A stretch of DNA of 9,060 nucleotides from Propionibacteriaceae bacterium (lineage in GTDB: Bacteria > Actinomycetota > Actinomycetes > Propionibacteriales > Propionibacteriaceae): the NCBI GenBank assembly GCA_009781325.1, contig WQYJ01000074.1:1-9060 (forward strand), given 5' to 3'. Made by a program: the position numbers and the translations under genes. The notes beneath the pieces were generated by a model. It saw only the letters and a list, made by a program, of their open reading frames with translations, searched no databases and was not told where the DNA came from. Positions 1 to 6,201 of the stretch are shown here, piece after piece. Position 1 is the first letter of the stretch. Each line of letters opens with the position of its first letter.

Positions 1-422
1 GTCTTGCCGTAACACAGCCGATCGTACCCAGTCACCGCTTGCTTGGATGCTTCCTGAGCCTTGCGCATGTCCGCGAGCCGCTCCGGAGAACACCAGCAAT
101 AGTACGCATGCCCAGCCTCAATCAACTGATCAACGAAAGGCCGATAGGTATCAAGCCTCTCCGACTGGCGGTACGGCCCGTACGGCCCGCCGATATCCGG
201 ACCCTCATCCCAACCCAAGCCCAACCAGTTCAACAAATCAAAAATCTGCGCATCCGAACCAGGAACATAACGCGCCTGATCAGTATCCTCGATCCGCAGT
301 ACGAACTGTCCAGACGTCTTACGAGCGTACGCCAGGTTAAACAAAGACATATACGCCGTGCCAACATGGGGGTCTCCCGTCGGAGACGGCGCCACACGCA
401 GGCGAGCCGGGGTGCTATCCAT
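1..422 (-). CDS. gltX: Glutamyl-tRNA synthetase, N-terminal part (gene continues past the left edge)
   Basis: GluRS charges tRNA-Glu with glutamate in the cytoplasm; in most actinobacteria it also mischarges tRNA-Gln for GatCAB to amidate (family knowledge). Only the first 140 codons are present, and the frame is open to base 1. Visible motifs: the class I HIGH region as APSPTGDPHVGTA (residues 11-23), LRIEDTDQARY (42-52), PYRQSER (83-89), and a Cys-x-Cys pair at 109/111 followed by Y133 and C137, placed like the GluRS zinc site. The ATG at 422 is chosen because GGAAGGAG lies 8 nt upstream and the protein begins where the family does. Its start overlaps the last 8 nt of the upstream GH1 gene (ATGGATAG), so translation is probably coupled. 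The catalytic KMSKS motif and anticodon-binding domain lie outside the window. Identification is secure. Confidence 0.95.
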   Translation of the reverse strand, partial: MDSTPARLRVAPSPTGDPHVGTAYMSLFNLAYARKTSGQFVLRIEDTDQARYVPGSDAQIFDLLNWLGLGWDEGPDIGGPYGPYRQSERLDTYRPFVDQLIEAGHAYYCWCSPERLADMRKAQEASKQAVTGYDRLCYGK

Positions 423-1692
423 TCTCAGAACTCCTTCCGGCCGGTTCCACCCATCGGGTGTAGGCCTGGTCAGTCAATCCAGCATTGCTGATCATATCGG
501 CATACATCAAACCAGACTGCCTGACAGTACGCTCCTGGGTCTCATAATCCAAGCCGACCAAACCGAATCGTGGTTCTTCACCCTCGATCCACTCCCAGTT
601 ATCGGTGAAGCACCAGTGATAGTACCGCTCAACCTCAACCCCGGAACCCATTAACGCGCTGAGATGATCGAAGAGGAAACGCCCTCTGAAGTAATCAGTA
701 GCATCGGGGGTTCCGTTTTCGGTGATGTAGATCGGACCAGGGTAAGCCCGAGCCACCATGCGTAACACCCGTGCTAGGCCATCCGGATAGATCTCCCATC
801 CCAGATCATTGACCGGCGAATTCGGTCGGGTTCCTTCACTGATCCCTGTCACCCAGGACCGGGTGTAGTAGTTAATGCCGATGAAGTCGTAGTATTTGCC
901 TGCGTCGATATCGGCGGCCCCCTTCAGTGGAACCGGGAAACGCCCGATTGACATGGCGCGCAGGATCGCACCCTGGAAAAGGTGAGCCATCCCCTTGGCC
1001 CCCACCAGATCGAGCGGATTGTACGGATTGGCCGGATCAAAGACCCGCAGATGTTGAGCGACACCAACTTTGGCGTTCGCAGAGATGGCATGGATGATGT
1101 TGTACGCGCGAATATGAGCCTGGGCAAGATGACTCATCACTGTCATCGCCTGTGTGATCGACTTTTTCCCAGGGGGCCAATCACCGAAAACATAGCCCTG
1201 AGTAGCATAAACATTGGGCTCATTGATGGTGATCCACTCATCAACCCACTCGCTCAGTTCAGTAACCATGCGCTTGACGTACCTCAGGAAGATCGGAACC
1301 GTATCATCGCGAGTCCAGGCACCGCGCTCTTCAAGCCAACCGGGGTTATTGAAGTGATGCAGAGTCACCAGCGGAGTGATTCCAGCGGCTCTCAGCGCTG
1401 CTACCTCGTCACGGTAGTGGGCAATCGCCGCCTCATTGAAGACCCCCTCCTCCGGCTCAATCCTGGCCCACTCCAGACCCATCCGATAATGGCGGATTCC
1501 GAGCTGGGCCAATAAGGAAATGTCTTGTGACACCCGGTTCCAGTGGTCAGCCGCACGGGCTGGAGTCGACCCATCCTTGATTGTGCCTTCTCTACCAGCC
1601 CAGCGGTGCCAGTTAGTGTCTGCATTGCCGCCTTCGATCTGTGTGGCCGCTGTGGCCACACCGAGTTCGAGGGTTCCCAGGTTCAGCTTCAT
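415..1692 (-). CDS. Glycoside hydrolase family 1 beta-glycosidase (beta-glucosidase type)
   Basis: A 425-residue, single-domain GH1 enzyme of usual family length. It should hydrolyse beta-linked glucosides or related glycosides with retention, through a (beta/alpha)8 barrel. Visible catalytic residues: acid/base E158 in TINEPN and nucleophile E325 in YITENG. Glycone-binding residues Q18 (QIEGG), H112 (LHHF), N157, and E367/W368 in DNWEWIEG are present. Acid E367 is the residue of enzymes for unphosphorylated sugars; 6-phospho-beta-glycosidases carry a Ser with a downstream Lys/Tyr there. No signal peptide or membrane segment is seen, so the enzyme is cytoplasmic and its substrate must be imported. 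It is first in a two-gene unit and its stop overlaps the gltX start. No Shine-Dalgarno site precedes the ATG; a TAGTCT hexamer 6 nt upstream suggests a leaderless mRNA. The exact substrate (glucoside, galactoside, cellobiose or other) cannot be read from the sequence. Confidence 0.93.
   Translation of the reverse strand: MKLNLGTLELGVATAATQIEGGNADTNWHRWAGREGTIKDGSTPARAADHWNRVSQDISLLAQLGIRHYRMGLEWARIEPEEGVFNEAAIAHYRDEVAALRAAGITPLVTLHHFNNPGWLEERGAWTRDDTVPIFLRYVKRMVTELSEWVDEWITINEPNVYATQGYVFGDWPPGKKSITQAMTVMSHLAQAHIRAYNIIHAISANAKVGVAQHLRVFDPANPYNPLDLVGAKGMAHLFQGAILRAMSIGRFPVPLKGAADIDAGKYYDFIGINYYTRSWVTGISEGTRPNSPVNDLGWEIYPDGLARVLRMVARAYPGPIYITENGTPDATDYFRGRFLFDHLSALMGSGVEVERYYHWCFTDNWEWIEGEEPRFGLVGLDYETQERTVRQSGLMYADMISNAGLTDQAYTRWVEPAGRSSENG
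431..438 (-). promoter_or_regulatory. Ribosome binding site of gltX
   Basis: Read on the minus strand this is GGAAGGAG, followed by 8 nt and then the ATG of gltX. It lies inside the last codons of the GH1 gene. It fixes the gltX start and implies that ribosomes can load here independently of, or coupled with, termination at the GH1 TAG. Confidence 0.75.
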
Positions 1693-1698
1693 GGAATA

Positions 1699-1704
1699 AG
1701 ACTA
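1699..1704 (-). promoter_or_regulatory. Candidate -10 box for leaderless GH1 transcript
   Basis: On the minus strand TAGTCT (fits TANNNT) is followed by TATTCC and then the GH1 ATG. The 6-nt spacing puts transcription start at or next to the A of ATG. No purine-rich ribosome site occurs in the preceding 20 nt, and no good -35 box is visible. Leaderless mRNAs are common in actinobacteria; the assignment here is inference. Confidence 0.4.
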
Positions 1705-1761
1705 CGATATCTGCATCTCTCTGCGAGGGATTAGCCCGAATCCCGTCATCCTGCCGCCAGG

Positions 1762-1843
1762 CAGGACCCCCGGCGGCTGACCTATGGACTTGAGCAAGCA
1801 AGCGCAACCACAGACCCTACGTTGGCTGCCGGGGGTCCTGCCT
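1762..1843 (+). repeat. 82-bp repeat unit, copy A
   Basis: Begins CAGGACCCCCGGC and ends GCCGGGGGTCCTGCCT. It matches copy B at a fixed 119-bp offset with two differences (A-to-G and C-to-T in the middle). Its ends pair with each other over 16 perfect bases (1759-1774 with 1828-1843), so the unit alone can form a hairpin with a loop of about 53 nt. Confidence 0.85.
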
Positions 1844-1880
1844 TCAGACACCGTCATCCTGCGCGCAGCGAAGCGGAGTG

Positions 1881-1962
1881 CAGGACCCCCGGCGGCTGAC
1901 CTATGGACTTGAGCGAGTAAGCGCAACCACAGACCCTACGTTGGCTGCCGGGGGTCCTGCCT
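1881..1962 (+). repeat. 82-bp repeat unit, copy B
   Basis: Direct copy of unit A, 119 bp downstream, with 80 of 82 identities. Its own ends pair over 14 bases (1880-1893 with 1947-1960). Its right end also pairs with the left end of copy A as part of the 30-bp outer palindrome, so two alternative folds are possible. Confidence 0.85.
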
Positions 1963-2023
1963 GGCGGCAGGATGACCGGACAACCACTGCGGCTCGTACG
2001 GCATTAATCGGTGGATTGGGGAT

Positions 2024-2029
2024 TAAGCT
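2024..2029 (+). promoter_or_regulatory. Candidate -10 box for leaderless DUF885 transcript
   Basis: TAAGCT (fits TANNNT) followed by ACTGGC and then ATG at 2036. This is the same 6-nt geometry as on the GH1 side of the spacer. There is no ribosome binding site at a usable distance: the nearest G-rich run, TGGGGA, ends 13 nt before the ATG. No clear -35 box is seen. Confidence 0.4.
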
Positions 2030-2035
2030 ACTGGC

Positions 2036-3703
2036 ATGAGCAAACGTCAGCCCACCGCCATTGATCAGCTTGCCGATCAGTTTTTTGACTCCACCGTTGC
2101 ACTCAGTCCCATGATGATGACCTATCTAGGCATCAAGGAGCATCAGGATGAGCTAGACGATCTGAGTCCCGCAGGACACAAAACCTACAATGGGTTGGTC
2201 GAAACCACCCTGGGAGCACTGAGTCAGACACCCACCACCGATGAGTCCGACACCATCACAGCATCGGCTCTGCGTGAGCGTCTGGGTTTGTCTGCCGAGG
2301 AGCACCAGACTCATGCGGATCTGATGGATCTGTCCAATATAGCCTCCGGGCTGCACAACATCAGAGACATCTTTGATCTGATGCCCACCGACACTGACGC
2401 TGATTGGGCGACTATTGCACGCAGACTGCGGGTGATCCCCACGGCGATTAAGGGCTGGTTCGAGTCCCAGTTCGCCGGGATTGAGGCTGGGATTCGACCA
2501 GCAGTACGTCAGGTCGATGCACTCAGTGGACAATGTGAGGGCTGGGTCAAACAAGGAGCATTCTTCGACTCCTTGATGGATCAGGCTGGTGCTGGCGAGG
2601 TATCCACGGCAACCAGGGACCTCCTTGACCAAGGGATCGGTATCGCCAAAGGTGCATACAGCCGAGCAGTCAGCGTGCTGAACGAGCGCGTGCGTCCCCT
2701 CGCTGTGGCCGAAGACGCGGTCGGTGTTGAGCGTTACCAGCTAGCATCGCGGCATTTTCTCGGTACGACCGTGGATTTCGAGCAAACCTACCAATGGGGA
2801 CTAGACCAAGTTGCTCAGCTCGAAGCCCAACAAGAAGAAATCTGCGCGAAGCTGCGCCCCGGTCTCAGTGTCGAAGAAACCAAGAAATCCCTGGATCAGG
2901 ACCCTGCCTATCTACTGAACGGTCCTGCAGCGATGCAAGCGTGGATGCAAACCCATGCAGACCAGGCCATTGCAGCGCTGAATGGGGTGCACTTCGACAT
3001 TCCTGAGCCTGCACAGCGCATCGAGTGCATGATCGCTCCGACCCACGACGGCGCTATCTACTACACCGAGCCCACCGATGATTTCTCTCGCCCTGGGCGA
3101 ATGTGGTGGTCAGTTCCCGAAGGTCAAACCCAATTCTCCACCTGGCGTGAACTCACCACGGTCCACCATGAGGGGGTTCCGGGTCATCACCTACAACTCT
3201 CCCAGGCGATCTACAACAAAGAAGAACTCAACAAGTGGCGCCGCTCCGGAATCTGGGTTTCCGGCCATGGCGAAGGCTGGGCCCTGTATTCGGAATACCT
3301 CATGGCTGAACTGGGTTTCATGGGGGACCCTGCCATGATGCTGGGTCTGCTCGATGGCCAAGCTATGCGAGCAGTACGTGTGGTGATCGACATCGGTCTG
3401 CATTGCGGGTTCGCTCCTCCACCGGAAGTTGGTGGTGACTGCTGGACCTTCGACAAAGCTCTGGCCTACTTCAACTCCCATGTAGCCATGGACGCCGACG
3501 TTGCCCGTTTCGAAGTTCTGCGATACTTCGGCTGGGCGGGTCAGGCCCCCTCGTACAAGATCGGTCAGCGGGTCTGGACCCAGATTCGCGATGAAGTACG
3601 CGCCAAGCAAGGCGCTGGGTTTGATCTGAAGAGATTTCACGCCCGTGCCCTGAACCTCGGTTCACTGGGTTTGGACACCCTACGGGAAGCCTTAGTGGGC
3701 TAA
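2036..3703 (+). CDS. DUF885 family protein, probable zinc metallopeptidase-like enzyme
   Basis: 555 residues, near the usual full length for DUF885 (PF05960), whose physiological role is poorly defined. No signal peptide or membrane segment is visible, so the protein is cytoplasmic. The family hallmark is clear: TTVHHEGVPGHHLQ (residues 374-387), an HExxPGH motif with H378, E379 and H384 placed like a metallopeptidase metal and catalytic site. It is followed by GEGWALYSEYL (412-422), where E413 or E420 could be a further ligand, and GWAGQAPSYKIGQ near 499-511. The N-terminal half is mostly helical and less conserved. The MSKRQ start is kept because the frame has no better start and the first helix (IDQLADQFFD) fits the family beginning. 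The stop TAA directly abuts the stop of the convergent ROK gene with no base between. A peptidase role is inferred from the motif; the substrate is unknown and no link to the sugar genes is shown. Confidence 0.88.
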   Translation: MSKRQPTAIDQLADQFFDSTVALSPMMMTYLGIKEHQDELDDLSPAGHKTYNGLVETTLGALSQTPTTDESDTITASALRERLGLSAEEHQTHADLMDLSNIASGLHNIRDIFDLMPTDTDADWATIARRLRVIPTAIKGWFESQFAGIEAGIRPAVRQVDALSGQCEGWVKQGAFFDSLMDQAGAGEVSTATRDLLDQGIGIAKGAYSRAVSVLNERVRPLAVAEDAVGVERYQLASRHFLGTTVDFEQTYQWGLDQVAQLEAQQEEICAKLRPGLSVEETKKSLDQDPAYLLNGPAAMQAWMQTHADQAIAALNGVHFDIPEPAQRIECMIAPTHDGAIYYTEPTDDFSRPGRMWWSVPEGQTQFSTWRELTTVHHEGVPGHHLQLSQAIYNKEELNKWRRSGIWVSGHGEGWALYSEYLMAELGFMGDPAMMLGLLDGQAMRAVRVVIDIGLHCGFAPPPEVGGDCWTFDKALAYFNSHVAMDADVARFEVLRYFGWAGQAPSYKIGQRVWTQIRDEVRAKQGAGFDLKRFHARALNLGSLGLDTLREALVG

Positions 3704-4609
3704 TTACCGGGTCTTGAAGCCCTCAGTCCATCCCTGGCCGATCAGCGCACAACCGATAGCTGGCGCCTGGAGATCCTTGTCAAGTACGGTAACTGCCTCG
3801 GCGATCTGATCATAAGGCGGGAAGGATGCGCGTTCCCCGACGCTGCACAGGTGTTCCTTCACCGCCGGAATAACCCACGGTGCCGCTTGGATCACACCGC
3901 CGCCGAGAACCAGATGATCGGAGGCATAGCCCAGAGCAATGTAGGACACAACCCTAGCGATCACACAGACAGCTTGGTCGCGGGCTGACTTGGCAATCAG
4001 AGATGGATCCTTATCGAGCTTCATCCAATCGAGTCCCAGGAAATCCATGCGCGGTGCGAGATAGACTCCGCCGACGATGGTCTCAATACACCCGCGCTGA
4101 CCGCAGCGGCAGGGTTCACCGTCTTTATCCAGCGAGATATGACCAATCTCCCCCGCCATGTTGTCGCGGCCTCGGATGAGTCGGCCTGCCAGGGTTGCTG
4201 AGGACACCCCCGTACCGAAATTAACGTACGTGACCGACAAAGACTCCAGCAGCATCCCGGCTGCAACGACGGTGGCCTTCACATCGTTATCGAGACGAAT
4301 CGGAACAGAGAAGTGTTTCGAGATCTGCTTGATCAGAGGCATCCGTTCGATCTGCAGGTTCACAGCAGAGGCAACGACTCCCTCCTTGCGGTTCACGATC
4401 CCAGGAATTCCAATCCCCACCGCGTCGAAGTCCCGAAGCCCAATGCCAGCCTTGTCCGCAACCGAGTTTGCGATATCCATCAGGACACCGAGTACGCCCA
4501 CTTCTCCCCTGCGGGTGAACATCGCTGATTCTGCAACAATCTGATTGTCCTTATCAAGAGCGACTCCATGTGCCTTGGTTGCACCAATGTCGATTCCTAA
4601 ACTCAGCAT
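3704..4609 (-). CDS. ROK-family sugar kinase (candidate N-acetylglucosamine kinase or glucokinase)
   Basis: A 301-residue ROK kinase that should transfer phosphate from ATP to the C6 hydroxyl of a hexose or N-acetylhexosamine in the cytoplasm. Visible features: phosphate-binding GIDIGATK (5-12), GIGIPG (65-70), catalytic D109 in LDND, GTG (132-134), AGEIGH (152-157) and the ROK zinc site made by H157, C167, C169 and C174 in CRCGQRGC, plus VLGGG (234-238) in the C-terminal ATP lobe. There is no N-terminal helix-turn-helix, so it is an enzyme rather than a NagC-type regulator. The ATG at 4609 is chosen because GGAGGA sits 6 nt upstream and the IDIGATK strand begins directly after it; an ATG 30 nt upstream has no such support. 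The gene follows the solute-binding lipoprotein gene after 116 bp and lies opposite nagBA, which favours GlcNAc as substrate: sugar imported by an ABC system needs a kinase before NagA. Glucokinase or ManNAc kinase remains possible. Confidence 0.9.
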   Translation of the reverse strand: MLSLGIDIGATKAHGVALDKDNQIVAESAMFTRRGEVGVLGVLMDIANSVADKAGIGLRDFDAVGIGIPGIVNRKEGVVASAVNLQIERMPLIKQISKHFSVPIRLDNDVKATVVAAGMLLESLSVTYVNFGTGVSSATLAGRLIRGRDNMAGEIGHISLDKDGEPCRCGQRGCIETIVGGVYLAPRMDFLGLDWMKLDKDPSLIAKSARDQAVCVIARVVSYIALGYASDHLVLGGGVIQAAPWVIPAVKEHLCSVGERASFPPYDQIAEAVTVLDKDLQAPAIGCALIGQGWTEGFKTR

Positions 4610-4615
4610 CCCTTG

Positions 4616-4621
4616 TCCTCC
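4616..4621 (-). promoter_or_regulatory. Ribosome binding site of the ROK kinase gene
   Basis: GGAGGA on the minus strand, 6 nt before the ATG at 4609. It decides between that start and the ATG at 4639 in favour of the shorter protein. Confidence 0.75.
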
Positions 4622-4647
4622 GTCATCTTGATGTCTCATTGCTCTAT

Positions 4648-4663
4648 GAAAATCATGATTTCC
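4648..4663. promoter_or_regulatory. Candidate operator palindrome upstream of the ROK kinase gene
   Basis: AAATCATGATTT (4650-4661) is a perfect 12-bp palindrome, extended by a G/C pair after one mismatch. It lies just downstream of the putative promoter at 4672-4700, where a bound repressor would block transcription. It is one of the few AT-rich symmetrical sites in the window. The regulator is unknown; chance occurrence is possible. Confidence 0.35.
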
Positions 4664-4671
4664 TGATTAGA

Positions 4672-4700
4672 AGCGTACACTTCGCAGGCCAGATGTCGAA
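4672..4700 (-). promoter_or_regulatory. Candidate promoter of the ROK kinase gene
   Basis: On the minus strand TTCGAC (4700-4695) is separated by 17 nt from TACGCT (4677-4672). The expected start point, near 4665, lies just before the palindrome. It would let the kinase be made apart from the upstream lipoprotein gene. The boxes match the consensus only partly. Confidence 0.3.
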
Positions 4701-4725
4701 TAAAGAAAGCGAGAGAACCAAAGAA

Positions 4726-6063
4726 TTATTTGCGATTGAGTATGTCAGTGATGATTCGATCATATTCCGCAGCCAACTCCTCAACATTTCCGCCTTGGGC
4801 CACCAGATGGAAGAAGTCTTCCAGTACGCCAGCGGTCTCGACCTTCGCCCAATTGGGTGCGGCAGGAGGCAGTTTGACGTTGGTTCCGCTCGCCCGCGCA
4901 GCCCTCGCGAACTGGTCAGTTCCCAGAGCATCGAAGTAGGTTGTATTGCCTGGTCCAAGCCCATTTTGGGCCAGCATGGTTTGGAATTCTCGGGAGAAGA
5001 TAATCTGTAAAAGCTGGCGGGCACCTTCTTGGTTTTCGGATTTCTTCGCAATGGCGATGGTAGAACCTCCGAGAAGCAGCGGGGCTGGATTGCCGTCTTC
5101 CCCAGGCAGCGCGAAAACCCCGAAGGTGTCCTCATTCCAGACCCTGGATTCGTGTCCAGCCTCATTCTTGACCACGTCGCCGAGGCTCTTGACTGCCCAG
5201 CCGGGAGCCAGCACAGTCGCACCGGTGAGAATCATGCCAATGAGATTGCCGTCTTCGTCCTTCTTCTTCTCTGTGTCATTGAGATGAAGCCATGGAGCAG
5301 CTTCTGGCTGATTTGACCGTACTCGAGAGGCATTCTGCTGGATCTCCCGCAGAGCAAGGATTCCTTGGATTGTCGCAGGGTCTGACAGGGTCGACACCCA
5401 CGTACCATCCTCCTCCATAGCCACCAGTTCACCGCCATTGGCATAGACCCATGTCATGCCCGTACGCCAATCATGGTCGTCGAGAAGCAGGCCCGAAAAT
5501 TCTGTGATAGCCCTGGGGTTCTTTTCGGTGACCGCAATCACCATCTCACCAAACTCACTCAGGGTTTTCGGCGGCTTGGTCAGGGATGCATCTCTCCAGA
5601 TGTCTTTGCGGTAGAGAACAAACTTGGGCTCAAAGTAGTACGGAAGCGTATAGTACGCGGAGTCCATCATCCCGACGTCGACAAAGGACTGCAGGAGATT
5701 TGTTCCTCCCAGCTCAGTGTAGAGGTCGCTGAGATCGCTGACATAACCCAAGCTAACAATCCGAGATGTCCAGGTATTTGTGATCTCGAAGACATCGGGG
5801 GTGATTGTTTCATAGGGAAGCTGGGTCTCAAGCATGGTCAGCATGTCCACGCGAGGCTGCTCCCTGATGATGAGTTGGCCCCCGTTGATGTTTGCGTACT
5901 CACTGATCAGGTAGTTTTGCAGAGCTTTTGGAGTGCTGCCCTGGATGAGCCACAGAGTTATCTCTTGAGCCCCAGGAGAACCTGGCGGCTGTTCTGAGCT
6001 TCCGCATCCAGTCAGAATGAGCGCACAGATCAACCCCATGACAACAGCAATCCTGAGCCTCAT
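4726..6063 (-). CDS. ABC-transporter solute-binding lipoprotein (family 1, carbohydrate type)
   Basis: A 445-residue extracellular solute-binding protein anchored to the membrane, which should capture a sugar or oligosaccharide for an ABC importer. The N-terminus MRLRIAVVMGLICALILTGC is a lipoprotein signal peptide with lipobox L-T-G-C; C20 would carry the lipid. A Ser/Pro/Gly-rich linker follows (GSSEQPPGSPG), then a mature domain beginning EITLWLIQGSTPKALQN, typical of the UgpB/MalE-like group. Later segments also fit: PYYFEPKFVLYRKDIW, GMTWVYANGGE, and LLGGSTIAIAKKSENQEGARQLLQ. The ATG at 6063 is chosen over an in-frame ATG 141 nt upstream because GAGAGGAAG lies 4 nt before it and the signal peptide starts there. 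No permease or ATPase gene is adjacent: the next gene downstream is the ROK kinase and the upstream neighbour is divergent nagB. GlcNAc or chito-oligosaccharide binding is inferred only from context. Confidence 0.9.
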   Translation of the reverse strand: MRLRIAVVMGLICALILTGCGSSEQPPGSPGAQEITLWLIQGSTPKALQNYLISEYANINGGQLIIREQPRVDMLTMLETQLPYETITPDVFEITNTWTSRIVSLGYVSDLSDLYTELGGTNLLQSFVDVGMMDSAYYTLPYYFEPKFVLYRKDIWRDASLTKPPKTLSEFGEMVIAVTEKNPRAITEFSGLLLDDHDWRTGMTWVYANGGELVAMEEDGTWVSTLSDPATIQGILALREIQQNASRVRSNQPEAAPWLHLNDTEKKKDEDGNLIGMILTGATVLAPGWAVKSLGDVVKNEAGHESRVWNEDTFGVFALPGEDGNPAPLLLGGSTIAIAKKSENQEGARQLLQIIFSREFQTMLAQNGLGPGNTTYFDALGTDQFARAARASGTNVKLPPAAPNWAKVETAGVLEDFFHLVAQGGNVEELAAEYDRIITDILNRK

Positions 6064-6067
6064 GTAT

Positions 6068-6076
6068 CTTCCTCTC
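6068..6076 (-). promoter_or_regulatory. Ribosome binding site of the solute-binding protein gene
   Basis: GAGAGGAAG on the minus strand, 4 nt before the ATG at 6063. It places the start exactly at the lipoprotein signal peptide. Confidence 0.65.
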
Positions 6077-6138
6077 AGCATTCCCCAAGTGAGGAATTCA
6101 CGTCGGCTATTCGTTGGCTCTAATAAGAGTAGCGCCTG

Positions 6139-6163
6139 TTTTCGAAAATGGTCTGATTTTCCA
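6139..6163. promoter_or_regulatory. Candidate shared control site between divergent lipoprotein and nagBA promoters
   Basis: Contains the perfect palindrome TTTTCGAAAA (6139-6148) and, sharing bases, the inverted repeat GAAAAT-N6-ATTTTC (6144-6161). On the plus strand TTTCCA (6158-6163) with a 17-nt spacer and TAGAGT (6181-6186) could be the nagB promoter. On the minus strand TTTTCG (6148-6143) with a 17-nt spacer and TATTAG (6125-6120) could serve the lipoprotein gene. Both -35 boxes would then lie in the symmetrical region, so one regulator could control both directions. The boxes are weak, and the assignment is inference. Confidence 0.35.
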
Positions 6164-6201
6164 GGGTTCGCGGAAGTGAGTAGAGTACATCTGTTAAAAA
6201 A

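Larger units (their letters stand above)
1745..1976. repeat. Compound palindromic repeat (REP/BIME- or MITE-like) between divergent genes
   Basis: The first 30 bases (1745-1774) are the exact reverse complement of the last 30 (1947-1976). The arms start with GTCATCCTG and run into the CCCCCGGC of the inner units. Between them sit two direct copies of an 82-bp unit, each with its own inverted ends, and a second internal GTCATCCTG at 1853. A junction segment at 1862-1880 (beginning CGCGCAGCG) contains the 10-bp palindrome CTGCGCGCAG at 1859-1868. The element codes for no recognisable protein. It fills most of the spacer between GH1 and the DUF885 gene, with 52 bp left on one side and 59 bp on the other. 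It could be a non-autonomous mobile element, a BIME-type pair of REP sequences, or a DNA-bending or insulating site. No target-site duplication is obvious. Confidence 0.85.

Noticed and set aside
39..491. Plus-strand reading frames of up to 150 codons opposite gltX and GH1
   Set aside because: They are Arg/Pro-rich shadows of the gltX N-terminus, which is unmistakable on the minus strand.
982..1515. 177-codon plus-strand frame opposite GH1
   Set aside because: It is antisense to conserved GH1 motifs, with no ribosome site and no recognisable domain.
1613..1926. Two overlapping minus-strand reading frames beginning MRLLAQVHRSAAGG
   Set aside because: They are translations of the duplicated 82-bp repeat; the shared peptide start comes from the repeat itself, with no ribosome site or protein-like composition.
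1745..1976. Palindromic element as a transcription terminator or CRISPR array
   Set aside because: It lies between divergent gene starts, so a terminator has no gene end to serve, and no T-run follows; there are only two unequal copies with no regular spacers, so it is not a CRISPR array.
4610..4639. 10-residue extension of the ROK kinase from the ATG at 4639
   Set aside because: It has no ribosome site, and the GGAGGA that serves the ATG at 4609 would lie inside it; ROK kinases begin directly at the IDIGATK strand.
5473..5997. 174-codon plus-strand frame opposite the solute-binding protein gene
   Set aside because: It is the complement of a well-supported lipoprotein gene, with no family resemblance.
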